The notes under the pieces: model-generated
Databases searched by the model: none
Told to the model about the DNA's origin: nothing
Seen by the model: the letters and a program-made list of their open reading frames with translations, nothing else
Made by a program: the position numbers and the translations under genes
Assembly (NCBI GenBank): GCA_016294035.1
Contig: JAEDCT010000006.1
Location: 1-64,000, forward strand
Direction of reading: 5' to 3'
DNA length: 64,000 nt
DNA from: Treponema sp.
GTDB lineage: Bacteria > Spirochaetota > Spirochaetia > Treponematales > Treponemataceae
In this document: positions 55,118-63,762 of the stretch, one piece after another
Layout of the letters: the number at the start of each line of letters is the position of its first letter
Numbering within the stretch: the first letter of the stretch is position 1

Positions 55118-55396
55118 ATGCAGATTACTGATGTTAGAATCCGCAAGGTTGAAGGCGAAGGTAAGCTTAAGGCTTATGTAACAGTAACATTTGATGACTG
55201 CTTTGTTGTTCACAATGTTAAGATTATTGAGGGAACATCTGGCTTGTTTATTGCAATGCCAAGCAGAAAAACATCATCAGGTGAATATAAGGATGTTGCT
55301 CATCCAATTAGCCCGGAATTCAGGAATGCAATTCAGGATAAGGTTCTTACTGAATACCAGGCAGGCCATGTTGAAGTAGGGCCAGGAGAAGACTGA
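55118..55396 (+). CDS. spoVG: SpoVG-family regulatory protein
   Basis: The 92-residue protein (MQITDVRIRKVEGEGKLKAY, VKIIEGTSGLFIAMPSRKTS, DVAHPISPEFRNAIQDKVL) is typical SpoVG, which in Borrelia and Gram-positive bacteria is a site-specific DNA- and RNA-binding regulator. AAAGGAG precedes the ATG. ispE-spoVG adjacency is also seen in Firmicutes and some spirochaetes. A tRNA-Gln and rplY follow. Confidence 0.96.
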   Translation: MQITDVRIRKVEGEGKLKAYVTVTFDDCFVVHNVKIIEGTSGLFIAMPSRKTSSGEYKDVAHPISPEFRNAIQDKVLTEYQAGHVEVGPGED

Positions 55397-55426
55397 GGAA
55401 GTCTTTGTTAATTTAGTTCTTAATTT

Positions 55427-55499
55427 TGGGTCGTCGTCAAGTGGTAAGACAATGGCTTTTGGTGCCATCATTCCGCTGGTTCGAGTCCAGCCGACCCAG
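55427..55499 (+). tRNA. tRNA-Gln (anticodon TTG)
   Basis: The 73-nt sequence begins TGGGTCGTCGTCAAGTGGTA and ends GTCCAGCCGACCCAG. The acceptor stem TGGGTCG/CGACCCA is perfect, the discriminator is G, and the anticodon loop TTTTGGT gives TTG. The T-loop is TTCGAGT. CCA is not encoded. It lies 30 bases after spoVG and 45 before rplY on the same strand. Confidence 0.96.
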
Positions 55500-55543
55500 T
55501 AGTTGAGTGAGTTTTATAAATAATTTAAAAGGAGTCCATCAAA

Positions 55544-56098
55544 ATGGAAAAATTTGTTATTAATGCAAAGACACGTACTGAAACTGGAAAGAAATACGCA
55601 AAGGCAATTCGTGCTCAGGGTCGTATTCCAGCAGTAGCTTACAATGAAAAGGGAGAATCTTTCTTGCTTGAAATCGAAGCAAATGAATTCGAAAAGGCAT
55701 GGAGATCTATTACAAAGACAACTCTCGTTACTCTCAACATTGACGGAAAGGCAAACAATGCATACATCAAGGATTGTTCTTATGATATCAAGACAGACAA
55801 GAGCTATCATGCTGATTTCCATGTAGTAAGCGGAGAAAAGCCAATCGTTGCAACAATGAAGATTCGTCTTGTTGGTACAGCAGCTGGTGTTCTCAAGGGT
55901 GGATTCATGGTTAAGCATGTTCCAGAAATCACTGTTAAGGCTCTTCCACAGGATATGCCAGAATTCATTGAAGCTGATGTTTCAAAGGTTGAAATCGGTC
56001 AGAAGCTTACATTTGCTGATCTTTCTCTTGGTGACAAAGTTACAGTTATTTCTAATCCTGCTTCAGTTATCATTACTATTGCACCTCCAAAGAAATGA
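55544..56098 (+). CDS. rplY: 50S ribosomal protein L25 / Ctc
   Basis: The 184-residue protein binds 5S rRNA. Residues 1-90 are the L25 domain (AKTRTETGKKYAKAIRAQGR, IPAVAYNEKGESF) and 91-184 the TL5/Ctc C-terminal domain (TAAGVLKGGFMVKHVPEITV, LPQDMPEFIEADVSKVEIGQ). AAGGAG precedes the ATG. A terminator directly follows and runs into the tilS start. Confidence 0.95.
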   Translation: MEKFVINAKTRTETGKKYAKAIRAQGRIPAVAYNEKGESFLLEIEANEFEKAWRSITKTTLVTLNIDGKANNAYIKDCSYDIKTDKSYHADFHVVSGEKPIVATMKIRLVGTAAGVLKGGFMVKHVPEITVKALPQDMPEFIEADVSKVEIGQKLTFADLSLGDKVTVISNPASVIITIAPPKK

Positions 56099-56130
56099 TT
56101 TGAATAATATCGGCGTGATTTGTTATATAA

Positions 56131-56163
56131 GGCTGTCCAGTATTTTGGGCAGCCAATTTTTTT
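56131..56163 (+). terminator. Terminator between rplY and tilS
   Basis: GGCTGTCCA and TGGGCAGCC form a 9-bp stem with one G-U and a GTATTT loop, followed by AATTTTTTT. The next base begins the tilS ATG at 56164. Confidence 0.85.
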
Positions 56164-57549
56164 ATGGAAAAACAATTTTTTGAGAATAAGGTAAGAAATT
56201 CTCTTGCTGAATGCCTGCGTAAGGATTCAAAATCATTAGAACAGATTCATACTCTTGCCTGTGCTGTTTCAGGTGGTGCTGATTCCATTGCAATGCTGGC
56301 TGCCCTGAAAGAAATTACAAAAAATACAAAAGTCCGGCTTTTATGCGTGAATGTTAATCACAATATTCGGCCTGTAGAACAGACTCTTGGAGATTCTAAA
56401 TTTGTCGAGGAATTCTGCAGGTTTATTGGGGTTGATTTTTTTTACTATGAAGTTGAGCCTCATAAAATTAAAAAAATATGTGATGAATCAAAAAGAAGTG
56501 TGGAAGATGTTGCTCGGGAAATCAGGTATGATATTTTTCATGAATTCATTGAAAAAGAGCATGTTGACTATCTTTGTGTCGCCCATAATTCTGATGACCA
56601 GGCAGAGACTTTGCTAATGAGATTCCTGCAGGGATCTTCTGTAGCATCAGGAATTTCATCTGTTAACGGAAAAATTTTAAGGCCGCTTTTGAATGTTTCC
56701 CGCGCAGAAATTGAGTCATATCTTTCCTTGGCAAATGTGAAATTCAGGACAGACTTGACTAATCTTGACACGGCATATTTTCGAAATAGAATCCGGCATA
56801 CTGTGGTACCTTTGCTTAATGATAAATTTCCACAATGGAAAAAATCGGCCATTTCCCATGCATTGCGAATGAAGGAAAAAGAAGATGCTCTTGAATTTTA
56901 TGCTTCAAAGGCCGAAGAGTTTCTGAATGCCAGAGTTGATATGGCATCCATGAAAGTTACCATCGACAAAACCAAATTCCATTCTTTTCCAGTTGCCATA
57001 AGGCGTCTTGTTTTGTTCAGACTGTGTGACCGGTTGCTTGATGCAAGAGTTAGGCTTCCATCTTTAACCTTCATGAATCCGGTTGTCAGTGACGATTTTT
57101 CTGGTAAAGTCACAGCCTGTGGACTTGAAATTTTCATAGACACTCAAAATGGTGATAATATTATAATTCAAAGAATCCAAAAACTAGCGACAGAAAAAGG
57201 ATTCTTTGCTATAATAGAAGAAGATTGCATCAGAATCCTTAATGGTGCTTCTTTTTCATTCAGGGCCCTGAACGGCGGAATCATGGTTGAATCAGAGGAA
57301 AAAAGCGTTTTTATAGAGAATCTGACTTATCCTTTTGCAGCCAGAAGTCCATTGTGCGCTGATGAAATAATGGCATCCGACGGTTCAATGCGAAAGGTTT
57401 CTGGAATTCTTGAAAGCTGGAAGTGTGGAAGCATGAAAAATGATCTTTTGATTATTGAATCCATGTTTTCAAGAGACAGTAATTCTTCTCAGAAAATTGT
57501 TGCTCTTCTGGGATTCCATCTGGGTTTCCGTAACTGGATTGTTAAGTGA
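56164..57549 (+). CDS. tilS: tRNA(Ile)-lysidine synthase
   Basis: TilS converts C34 of tRNA-Ile(CAU) to lysidine. The 461-residue protein has the PP-loop CAVSGGADSIAMLAAL (about 32-47), VNHNIRP, and AHNSDDQAETLLMRFLQGSS. The C-terminal half is divergent. ATG 56164 is the only credible start but has no ribosome-binding site and touches the T tract of the terminator. Expression must come by read-through or from an RNA starting close by. In many bacteria pth lies between rplY and tilS; here it is absent. Confidence 0.92.
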   Translation: MEKQFFENKVRNSLAECLRKDSKSLEQIHTLACAVSGGADSIAMLAALKEITKNTKVRLLCVNVNHNIRPVEQTLGDSKFVEEFCRFIGVDFFYYEVEPHKIKKICDESKRSVEDVAREIRYDIFHEFIEKEHVDYLCVAHNSDDQAETLLMRFLQGSSVASGISSVNGKILRPLLNVSRAEIESYLSLANVKFRTDLTNLDTAYFRNRIRHTVVPLLNDKFPQWKKSAISHALRMKEKEDALEFYASKAEEFLNARVDMASMKVTIDKTKFHSFPVAIRRLVLFRLCDRLLDARVRLPSLTFMNPVVSDDFSGKVTACGLEIFIDTQNGDNIIIQRIQKLATEKGFFAIIEEDCIRILNGASFSFRALNGGIMVESEEKSVFIENLTYPFAARSPLCADEIMASDGSMRKVSGILESWKCGSMKNDLLIIESMFSRDSNSSQKIVALLGFHLGFRNWIVK

Positions 57550-57605
57550 ACTCCTTGAAACTGATGCTTTTGGATAGTGTGAATGAAAACTGGTAGAGGT
57601 TATGT

Positions 57606-59765
57606 ATGAAAAAACTTTTTTTGTTGTCTGTGATTTCTTTACTTTCGCTGGCATTTGCCCTTGATCCAATTCATACTTCTGATAGCTTGCGTGATTCTGC
57701 AGACAAGGCCAATAGAAGAACTGCCTTAAGATGCCTTAACAACGCAACCAATTATTTTGCCGACAAGAACTGGGAGGCTGTGGTTTCTCAGGTGTCTTTA
57801 GGGATTGCATATGATGATTCCATTTCTGATCTGTGGTATATTCTTGCTGCTGCCGACATGGCTCTTGGATACACAAGACAACAGCTTGCTCCCATGCTGG
57901 AAAAATCCCTTTCTTTGAATAACTGGGTAAACTATAATCGTGATAATGCCAGACTTATGTATGCTGACATTCTTTCTGATACTGGAAATCTTTCTCAGGC
58001 TCTTGAAATCCTGGATTCAAAACCAATGCTTTATTCATCTGATGCTGAATACATTCGAATCAAAGTTTATTACAGAATGGGTGATGGAGTTTCAGTTTCA
58101 AAAGCAAGAAACAAGATTGATGGTGCAAGAAAAATTTATTCTTCTGATACAAGATTTCCATTGATTTTCTTTAAGCATGAATCTCCAGACAGCATGGATC
58201 CGGATGTTAAGAGATTGTCCTCATATTTTATTTCAAGAATAGCCCAGTATGCTGAGGCCGCTCCAGACAAGGATGCAGAACTTGAAATTTATGCAGCGTC
58301 TTTTGCTCAGGGTGAGACAAAGATACATCTTTTGAAGTCATTTTCTGCCCGAGGTCTCAGTCATCCTCTTTATGCAAGGGAAGCTCTTGCAGCTGGAATT
58401 TTAGGAGAGCAGGATTCATTTGAATATATTGAAAAGTTTGCTGACAATGAGATCGACTATGATATTCTGGTCAGCTTCATTAGTATGCTCAAAGACAGTG
58501 ATGTTCTTTCGTATGCCAGGGAATACTTTACTGCATTTGGTGGAACAATTCATCGTGATACTGATGATGATGGCCTTTTGAATTTAAAGGCAAAATTCAT
58601 GCGTGGCCGTTGTTCTCAGGTTTCCTACGACAAAAATCAGGATGGACAGGATGAATGGGTTGTAAAATGCGACTTTGGAAATCCAGTTTCAGGAAGTCTT
58701 TTTGGCAGGAACATGGATTTTACTTGGTCATCTTTTCCATATCTTGGAAGTGTTGCATTCAACATGGATAACACTCAGGCTATGGCAAGGGAAACCTTTT
58801 CAATTGTGGGCGAGTCATTGAAGTGGACGCCATTGCAGATGGGAAAAGAAAATTTTATTTCCAAAAAACTTAAAATGGAATTCTTTTTCCCGGAAATCTC
58901 TGAAACTTCTTCTGAGCTTACAAATAACATGCTTCTTGATTGTGCCTCTGACTTTGAGATTGAATCAAATCGTGAAAATGGAGGAAGAATTCATTTTGTT
59001 CTTCTGAACGGAAATGTACAGACTTCATTGTATTATGATGCTCAAAACAGATTGTATGCTCAGGCTCAGTTTGAGAACAATCTTCCTGTTTTGCGTGTTG
59101 TTGATGCTGATTATGACGGACTTTTTGAAACCACAGAATTTTATGCAGTTGATGAAAAGGGTGATATGGAAGTTCATTCTCTCATTGACGAGCGTACTGT
59201 AATGAAAAATCTCTATGGCGTTCCTTCAGATGCAAGTGAGTTTTATCTGAAGATGATTCAGATTGATTCCAATGCAGATACTGTTCCTGATTTTACGGAG
59301 GAGTATCTTCCACATGGTGGTAGAATTACATCATGGGATGTTGATGGGTCTGGAAACTGGAATGTGCGTCATGTTATTTATCCGAAATCTCAGAATGGTT
59401 CTGTTAAGGAAGAATCCATGTTCTATTCACCGGTAAAGAATCAGCTGGTTTGTGTTGAATGTGTTAATGGAGTTCCACAATCAGTAAAGAATGGAGATTC
59501 CATTCTGAATGTCATTAAGTGCCGGGACTATGATTTTTACTGGATTTGTTCTGGCAACACAGTTGTTGATGACGATAAGCTTTCAGATTTTTCAAAAAAA
59601 ATAAGAAATTTTATTAACCATTCAGTGACTCAAGGTGTTTCAACTATAGTGGACGATGAAACCTATAGAGCTTTGTTTGTAAGAGTCGGTAACGTAAATT
59701 ATGCTATGCTCATAGATCGTGAAGTTGATACAGATAATTTTGTGATTAATGGAAATATAGAATGA
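57606..59765 (+). CDS. Secreted protein with TPR-like region and calcium-loop motifs
   Basis: The 719-residue protein has a signal peptide (MKKLFLLSVISLLSLAFALD). Residues of about 30-250 look TPR-like (ALRCLNNATNYFADKNWEAV, ADMALGYTRQQLAPMLEKSL). The second half holds several D-x-D-x-D-G type loops: DTDDDGLLNL, DKNQDGQDEW, DADYDGLFET, DVDGSGNW, as in EF-hand or dockerin-like calcium sites. No enzyme motif is recognised. Its stop overlaps the HtrA gene as ATGA, so the two probably work together in the periplasm. Confidence 0.75.
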   Translation: MKKLFLLSVISLLSLAFALDPIHTSDSLRDSADKANRRTALRCLNNATNYFADKNWEAVVSQVSLGIAYDDSISDLWYILAAADMALGYTRQQLAPMLEKSLSLNNWVNYNRDNARLMYADILSDTGNLSQALEILDSKPMLYSSDAEYIRIKVYYRMGDGVSVSKARNKIDGARKIYSSDTRFPLIFFKHESPDSMDPDVKRLSSYFISRIAQYAEAAPDKDAELEIYAASFAQGETKIHLLKSFSARGLSHPLYAREALAAGILGEQDSFEYIEKFADNEIDYDILVSFISMLKDSDVLSYAREYFTAFGGTIHRDTDDDGLLNLKAKFMRGRCSQVSYDKNQDGQDEWVVKCDFGNPVSGSLFGRNMDFTWSSFPYLGSVAFNMDNTQAMARETFSIVGESLKWTPLQMGKENFISKKLKMEFFFPEISETSSELTNNMLLDCASDFEIESNRENGGRIHFVLLNGNVQTSLYYDAQNRLYAQAQFENNLPVLRVVDADYDGLFETTEFYAVDEKGDMEVHSLIDERTVMKNLYGVPSDASEFYLKMIQIDSNADTVPDFTEEYLPHGGRITSWDVDGSGNWNVRHVIYPKSQNGSVKEESMFYSPVKNQLVCVECVNGVPQSVKNGDSILNVIKCRDYDFYWICSGNTVVDDDKLSDFSKKIRNFINHSVTQGVSTIVDDETYRALFVRVGNVNYAMLIDREVDTDNFVINGNIE

Positions 59766-61411
59766 TTGTCAAATTAAAAAAAATACTTTCTGTTGTGATG
59801 ATTGCCGGGGAGATTATTTTTGTTTCCTGCAAGTCATCAGAAAATAAAATTTATTTTTCAAATGTTGATTATACAGAGCTTGATGCAGTTAATGATGAAA
59901 TACGTTTGATCAGGTCAAAAATTGAAAGTGAAAGGATCCGGTCATTGTGGAAAGCCAAGTTGATGTCTGATAATCTTCCTGGCAACGAGGATGCTTCCAG
60001 ACTCCTTGAAGATTGTATTTCTTCTGTTTCTGACCATCTTAAAAAATTATATGATGAAAAAAAATATCTTGATTCATTAAGGTATTCTTCTAGTCTTGAA
60101 GCCATTGGTGTTCCTGCAGAAAAAATATCTGTTTCCAGCTTAAAGCTTGAAAAACTTGTTTCAGGCAACATGATTTCACTTTCCGAAAAATCCAGCAAGG
60201 CAAAGGTTTCTGACATGATAAAGGGAACCGTTACTGTCTTTGTTGACAAGGGTATCAAAATCCAGAAAGGAATAGGATATGCTGATGCTGTTCTGGGTAG
60301 TGGTTTTTTTATCACGAAAGACGGCTACATTGTTACAAATCATCATGTTATCGAAGATATGGTCAACAAGGAATATGAAGGCTATTCACGGCTTTATATA
60401 AAACTTGCCGAGGATCCTGACACGAGAATTCCTGCCAAGGTTGTTGGATATGATTCAACTTTGGATCTTGCCTTGCTTAAGACTTCCATTGAGGCACCCT
60501 ATGTTTTTTCCCTGGGTAGCAGCAATGATCTTAGTGTTGGTGACCGGGTTTCTGCTATTGGTTCTCCTTTGGGCCTTGAAAAAACCCTCACAAGTGGAAT
60601 TATTTCTTCCGTTGACAGACAACTTCTTACTGTTGCAAGTGTTTTTCAGATTGATGCAGCCGTTAATTCCGGTAATTCTGGAGGACCATTGATTGATGAG
60701 CAGGGAAAGGTTCAGGCTGTTGTTTTTGCTGGAGTTCAGTACAGGCAGGGACTTAATTTTGCTATTCCTGTTGAGTATCTCAAAAACATACTTCCATATC
60801 TTCTTGATGGTGGGGAATTTGTTCACCCATGGATGGAAGGGTACGGAAAAACAAAGCGTCTTCCAGGATCTGGTGCAAAGAATGAGGGTGTTGCCATAAT
60901 GTATGTTTTGCCGGGTGGAAATCTTTCACGAGCTGGCATCCAGGAAGGTGATATAATAAAGGCAATTAACGGAAATAAAATTTATTCTCTTGATGATATT
61001 CATTCTTTTTGCATGCTTAACAGAAGTGATTCAATTGTTAAGGTTTCTGTCATGGGAAAGGATGAAAAGCTAAAGGATCATTTTGTCTATCTGTCGGACA
61101 GGCCATATTCTCCGGGATATGAATTCTACATGCATGATCTTTTTGAAAGTGCTGCTTATCCGATTCTTGGATTCAGGTTGACTCCCGCATCAGAAAACAG
61201 GAAAAAGTTTTTTGTTTCAACTGTTATGAAGGGATCTGTTGCCGATTCAACTGGATTCAGTGAAAATGATTATGTTGAATTGATGGACATAAATTTTTCT
61301 GAGAAAAAAGAATCAATTTATGTTAGACTCTATGCAAAGAAAAGAAAGAATGGTTTTCTTGATGGGGGACTTGCAATGCCGGCTCCTTTGGATGGTCCAT
61401 TTTATTTCTAA
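59762..61411 (+). CDS. HtrA/Deg-type serine protease lipoprotein
   Basis: The 549-residue protein begins with a lipoprotein signal (lipobox IFVSC near residue 23) and a helical linker of about 140 residues not found in DegP. The trypsin-like domain has H in VTNHHVI (about 193), D in STLDLALLK (about 235) and S in NSGNSGGPL (about 305). At least one PDZ domain follows (VLPGGNLSRAGIQEGDIIKA), with a second, weaker one near the end. It should degrade or chaperone misfolded envelope proteins. It is translationally coupled to the secreted protein before it. Confidence 0.92.
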   Translation: MIVKLKKILSVVMIAGEIIFVSCKSSENKIYFSNVDYTELDAVNDEIRLIRSKIESERIRSLWKAKLMSDNLPGNEDASRLLEDCISSVSDHLKKLYDEKKYLDSLRYSSSLEAIGVPAEKISVSSLKLEKLVSGNMISLSEKSSKAKVSDMIKGTVTVFVDKGIKIQKGIGYADAVLGSGFFITKDGYIVTNHHVIEDMVNKEYEGYSRLYIKLAEDPDTRIPAKVVGYDSTLDLALLKTSIEAPYVFSLGSSNDLSVGDRVSAIGSPLGLEKTLTSGIISSVDRQLLTVASVFQIDAAVNSGNSGGPLIDEQGKVQAVVFAGVQYRQGLNFAIPVEYLKNILPYLLDGGEFVHPWMEGYGKTKRLPGSGAKNEGVAIMYVLPGGNLSRAGIQEGDIIKAINGNKIYSLDDIHSFCMLNRSDSIVKVSVMGKDEKLKDHFVYLSDRPYSPGYEFYMHDLFESAAYPILGFRLTPASENRKKFFVSTVMKGSVADSTGFSENDYVELMDINFSEKKESIYVRLYAKKRKNGFLDGGLAMPAPLDGPFYF

Positions 61412-61472
61412 AATTATATTTTGATAACTAATGCTGCCAGTTTCTTGGATGCATGATTTTAAGGATTAACTG

Positions 61473-63278
61473 ATGAAAGATTTGAAGTACAAGCGCAATT
61501 TCTGTATTACGGCTCATATTGACCATGGAAAGTCTACTTTGGCTGATCGTCTTATTCAAAGTGCAAAGATTATTGAAGATCGCCAGATGATGAATCAGAT
61601 TCTGGATAACATGGATATTGAGCGAGAGCGTGGAATCACTATTAAAAGTCAGGCTGTTACAATTCCTTATCATGCAAAGGATGGAAATGATTATGAGCTT
61701 AACTTTGTTGATACTCCCGGTCACGTTGACTTTAGCTATGAAGTTAGCCGTGCAATTGCTTCTTGTGAAGGGGCTCTTCTTTTGATTGATGCCACTCAGG
61801 GTGTTGAAAGTCAAACTGTAAGCAATATGTATCTGGCTATGGAACAGGATTTGACTATTGTTCCCGTTGTAAACAAGATAGATCTTGCCAGTGCTGATGT
61901 TGAAAGCGTCAAAAAGCAGATTGACAAGGATCTTGGTCTTGACAGTTCTGATGCTCAGCTAGTCAGTGCAAAAACAGGCCAGGGAGTTGAAGATTTGCTT
62001 GAGGCAATCGTGAATCTTCTTCCACCACCTGAAGGTGATGTTAATGCACCTCTTAAGGCTTTGATATTTGACTGTCACTATGATGAGTATCGTGGTGTTG
62101 TTGTTCATATTCGCGTAAAGGATGGTACCGTAAAAACCGGCGATGTCATCAAATTAATGAGCAGCAACACAGAATACAAGGTTGAAAAGTGCGGAATATT
62201 CAAGATTAACTACGAAGAAACTGGTGTACTTGAGGCTGGTGATGTTGGTTATATTATTGCCGGAATTAAAACTGTACAGGATGTTCGGGTTGGAGATACG
62301 GTTACTTTGTCGGAAAATCCTGCTTCAGAACCTCTTGCCGGATTTAAGGATGTGAAGCCGGTTGTTTTCAGTTCTATTTATCCTATTGATTCCAATGACT
62401 ATGAGGAACTAAAGGAAAGCATGGAAAAACTCCAGCTTAATGATGCTTCTCTTGTTTATGAAAAGGATAATTCTCTTGCACTTGGTAATGGTTTCCGCTG
62501 TGGATTTTTGGGATTGCTTCATCTTGAAATTATTCAGGAACGTCTTGAAAGGGATTTTGATCAGGTTGTTATTTTCACTGCACCAAGCGTAAGGTACAAG
62601 GTAAAGCCTCAGGGAAGGGATGAAATATTTGTTGACAACCCTGCTGACTATCCGGAGGGTAAAATTGAAAACTCTCAGGAACCTTATATAAATGCAACCA
62701 TTATTACCCCAAGCGAATATTTGGGGCAGATCATGGAACTGTGCAGAATGAAACGTGGAACACAGAAAAACATGCAGTATCTGGATGAAAAAAGAGTTGA
62801 ATTGACTTATGAGATGCCCCTTGCTGAGGTTTTGTTTGATTTCTATGACAAGCTTAAGTCATATTCAAGAGGTTATGCTTCATTTGATTACGAAGTTACA
62901 GATTATAGGCCTACTGATCTTGTTAAGATAGATATATTGATTAATGGAAAGCCTGTTGATGCTCTTGCTCAGCTTTGTTTCAGACAGAATTCCGTAGAAA
63001 GGGCAAAGCAGGTATGTGAAAGACTTAAGGGAGAAATTGCCCGTCAGCAGTTTAAGATTGCAATCCAGGGTGCTATTGGAAGCCAGGTTATTGCTCGAGA
63101 AACAGTTAATGCTGTTCGAAAAGATGTACTTGCAAAGTGTTATGGTGGTGATGTTACTCGTAAGAGAAAGCTCCTTGAAAAACAGAAGGCTGGTAAGAAA
63201 CGCATGCTTATGGCAGGAAATGTTGAACTTCCTCAAAGTGCATTCCTTGCTGTTTTGAAAGAAAAGGAAGATAACTAA
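61473..63278 (+). CDS. lepA: Elongation factor 4 (LepA)
   Basis: LepA is a ribosomal GTPase that affects translation fidelity and initiation. The 601-residue protein has G1 AHIDHGKSTL, G2 RERGITIKSQ, G3 DTPGHVDF and G4 NKIDL, EF-G-like domains II, III and V, and the LepA-specific C-terminal domain (AIGSQVIARETVNAVRKDVL, KCYGGDVTRKRKLLEKQKAG). It is complete. A strong terminator follows. Confidence 0.97.
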   Translation: MKDLKYKRNFCITAHIDHGKSTLADRLIQSAKIIEDRQMMNQILDNMDIERERGITIKSQAVTIPYHAKDGNDYELNFVDTPGHVDFSYEVSRAIASCEGALLLIDATQGVESQTVSNMYLAMEQDLTIVPVVNKIDLASADVESVKKQIDKDLGLDSSDAQLVSAKTGQGVEDLLEAIVNLLPPPEGDVNAPLKALIFDCHYDEYRGVVVHIRVKDGTVKTGDVIKLMSSNTEYKVEKCGIFKINYEETGVLEAGDVGYIIAGIKTVQDVRVGDTVTLSENPASEPLAGFKDVKPVVFSSIYPIDSNDYEELKESMEKLQLNDASLVYEKDNSLALGNGFRCGFLGLLHLEIIQERLERDFDQVVIFTAPSVRYKVKPQGRDEIFVDNPADYPEGKIENSQEPYINATIITPSEYLGQIMELCRMKRGTQKNMQYLDEKRVELTYEMPLAEVLFDFYDKLKSYSRGYASFDYEVTDYRPTDLVKIDILINGKPVDALAQLCFRQNSVERAKQVCERLKGEIARQQFKIAIQGAIGSQVIARETVNAVRKDVLAKCYGGDVTRKRKLLEKQKAGKKRMLMAGNVELPQSAFLAVLKEKEDN

Positions 63279-63321
63279 TTTTTTTCAAGACACTGAATTT
63301 CTAAAAATAGCCGTTTTTTTT

Positions 63322-63371
63322 AACTACAGGAATAGGATTAATTATTTTAAACCTGTAGTTTAATTTTTTTT
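63322..63371 (+). terminator. Terminator of lepA
   Basis: AACTACAGG (63322-63330) and CCTGTAGTT (63352-63360) form a perfect 9-bp stem, followed by TAATTTTTTTT. On the other strand a T run also follows, so it may act both ways. Confidence 0.85.
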
Positions 63372-63427
63372 GTGTAATTTAGAATTAAAATATTTATTTG
63401 TCTTTCATTTCGAACATAAGATTATTT

Positions 63428-63748
63428 ATGAATAAAATCGAAAGAAATTTGATGCTTATGTTTGGCCGAAATGTAAAATTTTACAGAATGAAAAATATGA
63501 TGACACAGGAAGAGCTGGCTGAGAAATCCGAGTCATCACCCGTTTGCATTTCAAACTATGAAAATGGTGTGAATTTTCCTTCAGCAAGAACAATGGTTCT
63601 TTTAGCTCATGCACTGAATGTAAGTGTTTTCATGCTTTTTGTTGATGGGGAAGAGTGGGCTGAGAAATTAAGCTCCTTGATGGAAGATAGATTGACAGAA
63701 ATACTGGGAGAAAAAAAAAGCACGGAAACTAAAGATTTCCGTGCATAA
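63428..63748 (+). CDS. XRE-family helix-turn-helix regulator
   Basis: The 106-residue protein starts at ATG 63428 (MNKIERNLMLMFGRNVKFYR); an earlier start is not supported, and no strong ribosome-binding site is visible. Residues of about 15-70 are a Cro-type HTH (MMTQEELAEKSESSPVCISN, then PSARTMVLLAHALNVSV). The tail ends KKSTETKDFRA. The last codons are encoded by the minus-strand tmRNA terminator hairpin. It is convergent with tmRNA. Confidence 0.85.
   Translation: MNKIERNLMLMFGRNVKFYRMKNMMTQEELAEKSESSPVCISNYENGVNFPSARTMVLLAHALNVSVFMLFVDGEEWAEKLSSLMEDRLTEILGEKKSTETKDFRA
63711..63744 (-). terminator. Terminator of tmRNA, inside the XRE coding end
   Basis: On the minus strand GCACGGAAA and TTTCCGTGC pair over 9 bp and are followed by nine T (63719-63711). 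It lies 19 bases past the tmRNA 3' end and overlaps the last codons of the XRE gene. Confidence 0.85.
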
Positions 63749-63762
63749 ACATAATGGCTGGA

